DNA of 64,000 nucleotides from Salvia splendens (Eukaryota > Streptophyta > Magnoliopsida > Lamiales > Lamiaceae). Below, one piece after another: positions 1 to 12,966 of the stretch. Under the pieces are notes generated by a model. That model saw nothing but the letters and a program-made list of their open reading frames with translations. It ran no database searches and had not been told where the DNA came from. A program made the position numbers and the translations under genes. The first letter of the stretch is position 1. The number at the start of each line of letters is the position of its first letter. The stretch is from positions 34,994,719-35,058,718 of the forward strand of contig NC_056033.1 in assembly GCF_004379255.2 (NCBI RefSeq), written 5' to 3'.

Positions 1-2
1 GT

Positions 3-131
3 GGAGGCCTGATTGGGATTGCTGGCCGCACTATGGCCGGTGGGCGGGGCGTTGGTGTTGGTGCTGGTGCCGGTGCCGGTGCCGGTGCCGGGGGGCGCAT
101 AGTGGGCAATCTGAACCATGGTGGACGTTGA
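3..131 (+). CDS. 3' end of a glycine-rich protein gene (partial)
   Basis: Reading frame 3 is open from the window edge to a TGA at 129-131. It encodes about 42 residues rich in Gly, Ala, Val and Arg, including a run of Gly-Ala/Gly-Val dipeptides made by a GGTGCC-type hexamer repeat at about 45-92. No start or splice acceptor is visible, so this would be the last exon of a gene lying to the left. The family cannot be named. The open frame may be chance in GC-rich DNA; the Gly-rich composition and AT-rich 3' flank are the only support. Confidence 0.35.
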   Translation, partial: GGLIGIAGRTMAGGRGVGVGAGAGAGAGAGGRIVGNLNHGGR

Positions 132-580
132 GTGGCCATTTGCAATTAGAAGTGTAGTAGAAGTATGAAGTTATGACTTATGAAAGTGAGGAGTAAAAAT
201 GAGAAATATATAAGCATGAAGAGGTATTGTATAATAGAAATGAAATTTGGAAAAGAAGAAAGGTATCGGATTCGGGTGCATGAAAAGGTTTAATGATGGG
301 ATACGATGATGGTTTAATTTCATTGAAAACACAATGCATCTTGACTCTCAATACAAAAAACACTCTAGTACTGTTCCAAATTCAGCAATTCTTTTTGTTT
401 GTCGCCTGTCGGATTCAGATTTTGGGTACCTTCTTGTTCATATGTTGAGTTGTGTTTGTATCACAGCACAATCTTAAGTGTATGAAACACACAAATTGAT
501 TGCAAGAGGTTGCTTGTGAATACATTGATTCGGTGTGCTTTAATTTTTTGTAGGACAGTTGTGGCTTTATTTCTTGTCTT
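132..580. other. Non-coding flank
   Basis: AT-rich sequence, probably 3' UTR and intergenic DNA after the Gly-rich frame. I see no convincing gene here; the short open frames lack domains and codon structure. Confidence 0.5.
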
Positions 581-583
581 TAA

Positions 584-1137
584 GAGCATCATTAACCCCG
601 GCACGGTTTCAGGCCCCAAGTTCCCTCCACGTCATCATTCCTCTACAGTTGTGGCTCAGGCCCCAACTGCTCTAACCCTGCAGGCCACAACCCGGGCCGC
701 AACTAATAAATGACATTATTCACAACTTCGACCTATTTTACGTGTAAATATTGAAAACGTTGAACAATTATAACACGAGAAAAACATTCTTAATTCAAAA
801 ATAATAAATTATAAACTAAAAAACTAAAAATTATAATATAAAAAATGCAAAAAAATGCAAAAAAAATTAAAAATTAGAAAATTGATGTCCCCCTCCCCCT
901 CCCCCTCTCCCTCTTCTTCCTCTTCCGAACTGTAAAAATTCAGAAATTGGTGAACAGTAGCGGCCCGAAGCCCCTCCAACCGGAAGCTCCATCGCCCGCC
1001 AGGGCCGGACCCTGGGACCGTCCCAAGGCCGCAACTTCCGCCCGGGACCGGCCTGGGCCGGAACTCCGTCGCCTCCAACGCGCATCTCGGGCCGGGACTC
1101 GCGATTTGCGGCCCGGCCCCTTGCGTTAACAATGCCC
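584..1137. mobile_element. PIF/Harbinger-type MITE, 554 bp
   Basis: The left end GAGCATCATTAACCC and the inverted right end GGGCATTGTTAACGC form an imperfect terminal inverted repeat. TAA at 581-583 and 1138-1140 flanks it as a 3-bp target duplication, the size used by PIF/Harbinger elements (TWA). The interior has two GC-rich ends, with Pro/Arg/Gly-rich chance ORFs on both strands, around an AT-rich core. No transposase is present, so the element is non-autonomous. Confidence 0.7.
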
Positions 1138-1140
1138 TAA

Positions 1141-2224
1141 GTCGCCTCAATTCGGAATAGATGCATGGAATATTTCTCAAACACACTGGTAGCCTCATGG
1201 GAGATTGTCACGTGATTTTCTCTACGCTATTCTCAAATTCTAGTATGACCATATGTAGCCTAGCCTCTACTGACCTCAAGTTTATTGGCCATCTAAAATT
1301 GTTGTTACTTTTATCCGAAGCTAATTTAGAAATTAGAAGTAATGTGTTCAATTGGCAGATAATTTAAATAATAAAAATATAATTTCTGATATTTGTAAAT
1401 TAACATTCCACTTAAAAATCACAATCAAAGCTAGTAAAACCTAGGAATGTTATTGTCGTCCGAAATCCGTCCAAAAATTTACATAGTTAATGTTGTCATT
1501 TCTGTACCAATAAATGACGCGAATTTGGTCATGAATATATAGTATTTTTTTTCTTGTTTCACTCCATTAAGGATTTACGGTAATAATTACCCAATTCCCT
1601 CAAAGAGGGGTTGGGCGCCGTCCATGATGCGCTGAAGCTTCGTGAGTCGATTTTCTTGTTTTCATACACTCCTAATTAATTACGAGAAGAAAAAAATATT
1701 ATGCTCAACGTACGTCGAAGACATCCCCCTGTCCCCACCTTGACCTTTAATTAGTAGATGGTCTGAATTAGCAATCCCGCTCATTCAATCAGAGTAAAAC
1801 ATATTCCCCTCCCACAGGAAATATTTTCTAATGACGACTATAATAAACAATCTTTAGATTTAAATGTGTGAATGGCTAAAGTATACATGATGGAATTTAT
1901 TCTTATGGAGAACAAAATAATTTTTTTGTTTAAAGTTCCCTGCCTATTTTCTTTTCTAAAACATGTGTATGAGAGTTTCGTAAACTTTTGGCAGACAACT
2001 TGAATTTAAGATAAAACAAATACTGTAGATAATTGCATTTTTTGGTGCTTGAAACTTTTTTGAGATTTACTTTTGAAACCCAGATGCCTTCATATAGAAA
2101 TAAACATCCATTATTTTTTTTGTCATATACAGTAGACATGAGAGGTTATAGTTATTCGTTCAAAGCAACCAAGCCCATTTATAATATGGGCCATGATACA
2201 TATCAAATACGATAACTGGTCGCA
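1141..2224. other. Intergenic, no gene seen
   Basis: AT-rich DNA with many stops in all frames. No domain, RNA gene or terminal-repeat structure was recognised. Confidence 0.5.
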
Positions 2225-2596
2225 AAAAACTAGCGTGTTAGAAGAGAAAACTCATTTAGTCTATATATTCCACACCAGTTGTTCTCACAACCGATGTGGG
2301 AATTGAGTCTGTAACATTCGACCCTCCTTTAATGGCCAACGTCCTCGTTGGTCACGGCTGGTTCTTTGCCATGCCACCACTCTGTGGGTCACCACTTCGA
2401 ATTCTCGTTGGTCACGGCGAGTTCGTTGCCCGGCCACCACTCCGAGCTGTTTGGGCTTTCAATGAAAGCACCAATTGATACAAACTAAATAGAAGAACTC
2501 ATCCCAAAAGACTAGTCTGTTAGAAGAGAGAGCTCATTTAGTCTATATATCTCACATCAGTTGTTCTCACAACCGATATGGAAATTGAGTCCGTAA
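2225..2596. repeat. Pair of about 90-bp direct repeats around a GC-richer segment
   Basis: 2225-2314 and 2505-2595 are diverged direct copies that share TGTTAGAAGAG, CTCATTTAGTCTATATAT and TTGTTCTCACAACCGAT blocks. Between them, 2330-2470 carries an internal two-copy repeat built on CTCGTTGGTCACGGC. The arrangement resembles terminal repeats around a short insert, but I could not define TG/CA ends or a target duplication, so the class is unknown. Confidence 0.45.
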
Positions 2597-2726
2597 TACA
2601 CAAGCATATAGTAGTAATTTGTTTGAATCACAAACTCACTTAAGGATATGTTTGATAGCATAGATTATATTAGGCATATATTAATTGTACATTTAGGGGT
2701 GGTTCGGTTTGCAAAACTATATCGAC

Positions 2727-2928
2727 GTACACACTTATTTTCCATTGTGCGATTAGGCATGGATTAATCACCATGAACACCATTAATCACGGTATCGTCT
2801 TTGATATTATAATCTTTAATCTATTATGAACTTAATCCTAAATACTAAATCAATAGATGCATAGGTCACATAAGAATATAAATATTCTAACATCGACGTG
2901 CACATTTATTTCGTATTGTGCGATTTCA
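2727..2928. repeat. 36-bp direct duplication flanking a 130-bp insert
   Basis: 2727-2762 and 2893-2928 are diverged copies (about five mismatches) of a segment that codes for the start of the AAA-ATPase relic described next. The AT-rich sequence between them interrupts that frame, so the relic was duplicated or invaded here. Confidence 0.5.
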
Positions 2929-3170
2929 ATTCGTTCAAAAATCTGGCGAGAAATTATTTAGGCGTGAAGAAGCACAAATTATTCACGCAAGCGGAGGAAA
3001 AATTGGAGAGCGGGCAAACAATGAGCCATGCGGAGATGGGCGAGTTGATATTAGTGAACCGGAGCTGAGCTCTGAAGACGGTGATTTCGGTGTTAAGGAA
3101 CAGTAGGAAGGTGGTGCCGGACAGCGCCTTTTTGTCTCCAACGGCGGACTGTGAGGCTGCCGCTGCCTAA
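2893..3170 (+). pseudogene. C-terminal relic of a BCS1-type AAA-ATPase
   Basis: One frame reads IDVHIYFVLCDFNSF, then FKNLARNYLGV, KKHKLF and an acidic helix ending near GELIL. This matches the C-terminal lid of plant mitochondrial BCS1-like AAA-ATPases (the At2g46620 type), which has DVH, FKxLAxNYLG and HxLF blocks followed by an amphipathic helix. The frame has an in-frame TGA at 3066-3068, continues as ALKTVISVL, and ends at TAA 3168-3170. The Walker A and B parts are absent, so this is a fragment. RS31 and KIC lie in the same order to the right as the Arabidopsis neighbours of this gene, which suggests the decayed ancestral copy rather than a random duplicate. Confidence 0.6.
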
Positions 3171-3371
3171 GGAGTTCCGCAAAGAAGTTTGCATCGGGGA
3201 CATGAAATTGTTGATAGGTGACAGAACCGAACCATTGCATATTTCTAATACACTACACATATTTTGTCTATATGTAAAAGAAAACCATTTCGATCCATCA
3301 TACATATATATAGCTAGTGATTCTCAATATTATATGACGTGTATAAGTTTCAAGTAAGGCGTTGTTGGTTT

Positions 3372-3396
3372 GGGGTGGGGTGGGGTGGGGTGGGGT
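3372..3396 (+). repeat. (GGGGT)5 microsatellite
   Basis: Five perfect tandem GGGGT units give five runs of four guanines with single-base loops, a strong G-quadruplex pattern. It lies about 400 bp beyond the 3' end of the minus-strand RABA3 gene. Confidence 0.9.
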
Positions 3397-3399
3397 GAA

Positions 3400-3799
3400 A
3401 AGTGTGAAGTTGATTTTGTGAGAGGGAGAGGTCCTACAATTAGGTGAGTTATTATTGGTGAATGGTGGTGATTGTAGGTGTCATAAATTATTGAGCTGGT
3501 CTTATTCCTTAGATCTTATAATACAGTACGATATTAAGTTGGAAGCAGTGGCCATCCAATCCAATGTTTGGCAGCAATATATGCAAGTTGTCTCAACAGA
3601 GGCCAAATGGCTGTTCAACTCCATGATTTTGTCAAACTAAACCCAAAATTTGATTTTAGTGGTGCTCAAGTTCAACAACCACATGATGCCATTAAGATGA
3701 CAATTTTAATCGGACAGCGATGGATTTAGCCTCATTCACACATACATACACAAGAAGGAAGCATCGATGAAGAAATTGTTAATCTAAGGTCAGGTCAGG
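3400..3799. other. Downstream flank and probable 3' UTR of RABA3
   Basis: No coding signal was recognised. The right part is expected to hold the RABA3 3' UTR on the minus strand. Confidence 0.5.
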
Positions 3800-4546
3800 T
3801 CAGCAAGAACAGGTGGCCGGGTTGTTGAGCTGACTAACTTCAGATTCGATGTTGAAGCCCGACAAGAGCCCCTCATTGGGCTTGACCAAATTGGTGGTAT
3901 CCAAGGCCTTCTTGGAGACGGCATCATGGATTTGGTGGAGCAGCTTGAGGAAGGCCGGCTCCACATTGTCTCCGGTGAGCGCCGAGGTTTCGAAGAAGAA
4001 CAGGTTTTGTGTTTCCGCGAATTCCACAGCATCCTCAGTGGGAACCTCTCTGGAGTGGAGGAGATCAGCCTTGTTACCGATCAGCATGATGACAATGGAG
4101 GCATCGGCGTGAGCCCTGAGCTCATCCACCCATCTCGCCACGTGGTCGAAGCTCTGTCGCTTCGTCACGTCGTACACCAGCATTGCCCCCAGTGCTCCCC
4201 TGTAATACGCGCTCGTCACCGCTCTGTACCTGACTCAAATACATACAAGATACATAGTACAGTCTATCAGCATCCCTTTAGAGAGAGTGAGAGACAAACT
4301 CTGAAAAATGATGTTTAGAAACCTCTCCTGGCCGGCGGTATCCCAGATCTGGGCCTTGATGAGTTTGGAGCTGATGGTGACTGTTCTTGTCTGAAATTCA
4401 ACGCCGATGGTGGACTTGGAGTCAAGACAGAACTCGTTCTTCGCGAACCTCGACAGTAGCTGCGTTTTCCCCACCGCGGAATCGCCGATCACCACCACTT
4501 TGAACACGTATGCGATCTTCTTCTCCTCGCTCATCTCTTGATTCAT
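3800..4546 (-). CDS. RABA3: Rab11-type small GTPase, RABA3 subclass
   Basis: Small GTPase of the plant RabA (Rab11) clade, which directs trafficking at the trans-Golgi/recycling endosome and cell plate. Two exons, 4323-4546 and 3800-4229, are joined by a 93-bp GT-AG intron splitting the Arg codon of WDTAGQER. The protein has 217 residues: P-loop GDSAVGKT at 21-28, switch I TIGVEF near 46, WDTAGQE at 68-74, NKAD at 127-130 and SA at 157-158. It ends in CSC, the prenylated end I recall for RABA3 rather than the CC endings of most RabA proteins; the MNxEMS start also fits. It is about 20 residues shorter than Arabidopsis RABA3, mostly in the N-terminal extension and hypervariable tail. The ATG at 4546 follows a GA-rich leader; a weak TATA-like stretch lies near 4620. 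Confidence 0.93.
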
Positions 4547-4563
4547 TTTTTCTGTACAAAATT

Positions 4564-4579
4564 GAGAGAGAGAGAGAGA
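4564..4579 (-). repeat. GA/CT microsatellite in the RABA3 leader
   Basis: A (GA)8 run on the plus strand, read as CT on the gene strand, lies about 20 bp upstream of the RABA3 ATG, so it is probably in the 5' UTR. CT-rich leaders are common in plant genes. Confidence 0.75.
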
Positions 4580-4804
4580 AATGGAGGTGGTGTGTCTTAG
4601 AGAGTAAAGCGGTTAAGTTAAATAAATAAGGCGGAAAATGAAGTGATATTGATGGCTGTGAGTGTGAGTGTACGCTCTGCTCAATCAACTGTTTTCACTT
4701 TCACTAAATTCATTCACCACTTAATATTCTGCATTATTTCAGGTCCTACTCATTTTGTCTTGGTAGCAAACTCTAATTGGATTTACTTAAAAATGGGGCA
4801 CTGA

Positions 4805-6863
4805 CAGCCGTCCACAGTGGTTATAGCCCAGCCACAAACTCCTTATGCCATATCATCAATATTAAAAATCCTCCTGCCACATCCGAAATAGCCCAACTAT
4901 AGCCTAGCCATATCATAAATAGCCCAGCCACATCAATAGCCACATCACTAATAACACAATATACGGAATTTAATTTACGAGACATATACGGGAAACATTA
5001 ATAATACTATTTTAATTTTTAAAAAAATATACAATAAATTAAAAAAAGTACAAAAATTTTTAAAAAGTACATTAATAAAAAAAATTACATTCAAAATCAA
5101 AAAAATACATTACTTAAAAAAAATCACTCGCCGGCTCCCTCGCCTCCGTCGTCGCCGTCGCCACCGCCACCGCCGCCTCCGTCGCCACTGTCACCGCCGC
5201 CTCCGCTGCCACCGCCGCTGCCGCCTCCACGCAGATCGTCATTCATGCTCTCGAGCAATGTGAAGAGAAATCTCTTCTCCTGGGGGTTCGTCGCCGCTCG
5301 CCATTCGGCTAACGTCTTCACCATCATCTGGCGCGTTTGTTGACGCGCGAAGTACTTGAGATCCTCTGTAGACTGGCGGTTAAAGGGGGATGCCGACTGG
5401 ACCTCCTGGGGACCCCCGGCGACCCCCTCGCCTCCTGTTGCGCCCGCTTTTTCCCAGCGGGGCGAGGTCGACGGCCGAACGAACGAGGGTTGGGGAGCAC
5501 CTGGTCCGTCTCGGGGAGGTCGTGGGAACCACCGCTGCTGCCGCTGTAATCCCCGGTATAGTTCAATCGTTGCTTCTTCGGCCAGCCAGCGTCGACACCT
5601 ACTCGGAATTTCTCGGAGTCGTTCAGCACAAGATAGCAGTTCCAGTAGGTGAAGTCCTTATACAACCCGGGCTGGGGGAAGGCTTTCTCCGCTATCCTCC
5701 TGCAGTCGTCCTCCGTTTGGCCACTACTCTGCATGCGGAGGACGTTGGCGTACAAACCCGAAAATCGGGAGACGGCAGCCCTGATTCGGTTCCACGCCTT
5801 CCGGCAATCCTCCCCGTTGTGTGGCCTCCCCTCCGGGCAAAATAGCTGGTAGGCTGCTGCTACCTTGCCCCACACGTTGACGATCCTCTGGTTATTAGAA
5901 ACAAGAGGATCGTCGCAAACACTCACCCACGCCTTTGACAACGCAACATTCTCCTCGTCCGTCCACCTTCTCCGTACCGTGGGGTCATCCCCACCCGGCT
6001 GCGACGACTCCCCGACCTTCTTTCCCTTGCCCTTCTTCTTTGGGGCGCCACTACCCTGCACTGCTCCCCCCGTTTGAACGGGAGTTTCCGGAACTCCGAG
6101 ACTATCAAACCCCAAATCCGATAACGCAAAATCATCAAAACCGCTCGGCGTGAACTGCGCATCCGTTGGGGTCGATGTGTGCGATGAAGCAGTCAAAAAA
6201 TCAAAACTGGGGCGATAGACGTCCCCCCGCGTCACCTGCGTCGCCGGTACGCCCCCCGGCGTCCCCTGCGTCGCCGAACCTCCCCCGGGTATCATCTGCA
6301 TATTGGGTGCCCACCCCGGCATCATCTGCATATTGGGTGCCCAACCCCGCATCGCTGGGAACCCCCCCGGCGGACTCCCTCCGGTCGGCATCCCGGGTAG
6401 CATCTGCTGCCACGGGTACATGTTGTAGTACCCGGGCATCTGATTCCATCCGCCTCCAACGGGGATTGGGGGAGTTTGAGAACCGCTCGTCCCTGAACTT
6501 GGCTCGTTGTTCAGATCCATTTCTCGGTGTTGATCTTGTACAGAAATTAAGATAGAGAGAGTACTCGTTAATACAAGTGGTGCAAATGAAATTGAAGTGC
6601 AAATCGCGTATATATAGTGTTTCAAAAATTAAAAATCAAAAATAAAAAATCTGCTGGGCTATGGGCTCGGCGATCCGGGTGCTGCAATGGAGCCGAGCGG
6701 ATCGCCCAGCGCATAGCCCAGCGGTTTTTGACCGCCTAGCGCTAGGCGAAATTGATTTCCGGAAAACCGACCGGCGGTTTTCGGATCCTCCAATGGTTTG
6801 CCTAGCGACCGCCTAGCGCCGGCGCTCGGTTAGGCTGTGCGCTAGGCGCCATTGTGGATGCTC
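4805..6863 (-). mobile_element. Non-autonomous PIF/Harbinger element carrying ORF1
   Basis: The ends (CAGCCGTCCACAGTGG on the left; GAGCATCCACAATGG when the right end is inverted) form an imperfect terminal inverted repeat. TGA flanks both sides (4802-4804 and 6864-6866), a 3-bp target duplication one base away from the usual TWA. Subterminal regions are rich in AGCCCAGCC and GCCTAGCG motifs. The element carries the Myb/SANT-like ORF1 but no DDE transposase, so it would need transposase in trans. Confidence 0.65.
5124..6520 (-). pseudogene. Harbinger ORF1, Myb/SANT-like (trihelix) protein, frameshifted
   Basis: ORF1 proteins of PIF/Harbinger elements bind DNA through a Myb/SANT-like domain and work with the DDE transposase. 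The ATG at 6520 starts a Gly/Pro/Met-rich N-terminus with two near-repeats of an APNMQM motif. Residues about 175-300 hold the SANT-like domain (RRRWTDEENVALSKAW, VWGKVAAAY, RKAWNRI) and a conserved YKDFTYWNCYLVL block. The frame ends at 5324, but the neighbouring frame carries the expected downstream helices (EDLKYFARQQ, MMVKTLAEWRA) to a stop at 5124. One indel in the G/C-rich run near 5400-5425 therefore broke the gene. The C-terminal tail is Gly/Asp repeats. A TATATATA box at about 6610 fits this start. Confidence 0.8.
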
Positions 6864-6866
6864 TGA

Positions 6867-6954
6867 TATTGACAGCTATTAAGTGATGCAATTCAAAGTG
6901 CGATGTATATTATTGACAGCTATTAAGTGATGCAATTCAAAGTGCGATGTATAT
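6867..6954. repeat. Perfect 44-bp tandem duplication
   Basis: 6867-6910 and 6911-6954 are two abutting copies, starting directly after the TGA that flanks the Harbinger element. The duplication is probably recent, since no mismatch is seen. Confidence 0.9.
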
Positions 6955-8023
6955 CTCTTAAGATTTAGCTGAACCATTTCTTTAACCAATTTAATTTAAT
7001 CACCAAAGTTTACTTGTTACCGTTACGTTTTATTGGAGTAAAGGTCTTATTCCAAGCTGAAACCCAGGATAAAATCCATTACCCTCATCCTACAGATTCT
7101 CACATCCCAATCCAAATCAACTTTACTTTATTTTGAACCTCCAACGTGAATATTCAAAATTTCCAAAAATTCTTATGTTAAAAAGTCAATCAAAAAACGG
7201 ACAAGTTATATGTTCTGTTTCATAGTAGTATCAAAGAACTAATCAAACCAATTCACAATCCAATTACCGATTCATGGAATTTTGTGTGTCAAGATTTGTG
7301 GTTAAAATGACTCTGCAACAATTTGTGATTGACCAATATAATAGTAACATTCTACAGTTTATTGTCTTTCAGATTATATTGAAATAAGATATCATCGATC
7401 AATATAAATTATGACAAATAACCCATCAATCCTGTATGTGGACCCTGTCAAGAGTCACATTGCACAGCTCCCTTGTCCTATCACAAATGTTGTTCAATTT
7501 CTTGTCCTATTTTGATGGAGTAGTATTCTTTTACTGCCGCAACAACACAAGCATTCAAGAGTAAGAATATGGTGATATCAGCCCATATGTAGAAACTGCA
7601 TTCACCAATTGTCACCACAATGTTATGATCTCAAGGCGCCAAAGCAATTGGTGCTTCTCTGCATAACCAGAGGCAGCTTGCCATCACAGACTTTGTACAA
7701 TCGAGTCTTCATTTCGCCTACTACAAGCTAGCGCAGTCGAGCCCCTCACAAGTCAAGAAAGACACTGGGGTCTGTGAGGCCGCTCATGGTTAGAAATATG
7801 CATGTAGCATCAAGAAATCATTTCAAATGAGTAATTCAATACACGAATTATTGAGGAGGAGGATAATTATTCAGCAAACAAATTTTGTTTTTATCTTTCA
7901 ACTTTGAGCAATTAGCAATATGCAAAATTACAAAAATAAAAGCAAAAGATTACATTCTCTAAAATTGTAAAAAAATAAAGTAACATATTCAATAGCATGG
8001 TCACCATTTTCTGAAAATCAAGA
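6955..8023. other. Intergenic and ECA2 3' flank
   Basis: Mostly AT-rich and without a recognised gene. The part next to 8023 should hold the ECA2 3' UTR. A short minus-strand frame of 29 codons (ATG at 7712, stop at 7623, starting MKTRLYKVCDGK) stands out for its balanced composition; it could be a lone exon, a decayed gene end or chance. Confidence 0.4.
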
Positions 8024-11882
<3,859 letters not shown>

Positions 11883-12823
11883 TTGCAAACAAAATACAAA
11901 GAAGATATCTCACTCAAAACTCCTACACAAGAATAAACGCCATTACAATTAGCTGCTTCAGAAAATAAGCAAGTAAATAGATGTATAAATGGCAAATAAA
12001 ATGTAATCTTAATTTGGAAGAGAAAGAGACATTTGATAATATCAAAAGCCATTAAATTCAGCTATACCGAAACTTGGCCCACAGATGTGAAGGGAGACAA
12101 TAATTCATCTTGGTTAACCGATTTGAATTTCCACCAACTAAAGCAATAAATACCCCTACCAACTTAATTAACACAACTAAAACATAAGATATGAAAATTC
12201 ACAGTAATTCTCAACACTCCTGACCTCACGAAACCAACGTATGATCCAAATTCACATAAAAGCTTAGATGTTTGGAATCACAGTATATATAGAGAGTGAA
12301 ATGAGAGAGACAAGAAGACCCCAGTTGAGAGAAGCCCGCAAATACCTCAAAACGAAGAAAAGTCCATGGCTTTAACTCCAAGCAACAAGGAATCGCTTCT
12401 CCCAAATATACAATTGAAAAGTAGTGGAAGAATTTTCAGTCAATATATGCTTTTGTTTGAGAAAGTGGAGAAAATCATTCAAAGAGTGAAGTGGAGAAAA
12501 TCATTCAAAGAGTGGGGGTTGGATTTGCGTGGGGATAAAAGTGGTAGCATTATCTTCTTTCGAAACTGCTTTCTTCAGTTTAGGACAGAGTGCATATTTT
12601 CGAATTTAAAAAGCGGGATAAATGACTCTTTAATTGGGAGGAAAGAAAATGAAGTTTCACTGTTTTTTCATTTTTGCATTGAGTTGACTTGGTGCCTATG
12701 AAGACGTGAAAGATTGGAATCTCAAATCTGTTCCTTCCAACAAACAAAACAGTCTGGAGAAAAAATCTTTCTTTTTTCCTTTGTTTAATACAATAATTAA
12801 GATAGAAAAATTGGCAAAACAAC
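11883..12823. other. ECA2 upstream region
   Basis: Expected to hold the ECA2 5' UTR and promoter. A GA-rich stretch near 12290-12320 and a local near-duplication of AGTGGAGAAAATCATTCAAA (12463-12510) are visible, but I cannot fix a transcription start. Confidence 0.4.
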
Positions 12824-12966
12824 AAGGCCTGCACCATATAAATAAAAAAATTAAGTAAACTTGCAAGCTACGAATATATTAAAATGTAGAATACAAGAAG
12901 GCCTGCACCATATAAATAAAAAAATTAAGTAAACTTGCAAGCTACGAATATATTAAGATGTAGAAT
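12824..12966. repeat. 74-bp tandem duplication
   Basis: 12824-12897 and 12898-12966 are two near-identical abutting copies. The second is slightly truncated and differs at about one base. Confidence 0.9.

Noticed and set aside
824..1198. Open frames of 60-124 codons around 824-1198
   Set aside because: They fall within the GC-rich end of the Harbinger MITE and overlap each other on opposite strands.
5337..5845. Plus-strand frames opposite Harbinger ORF1, up to 151 codons
   Set aside because: They are antisense shadows of the GC-rich ORF1, with no domain.
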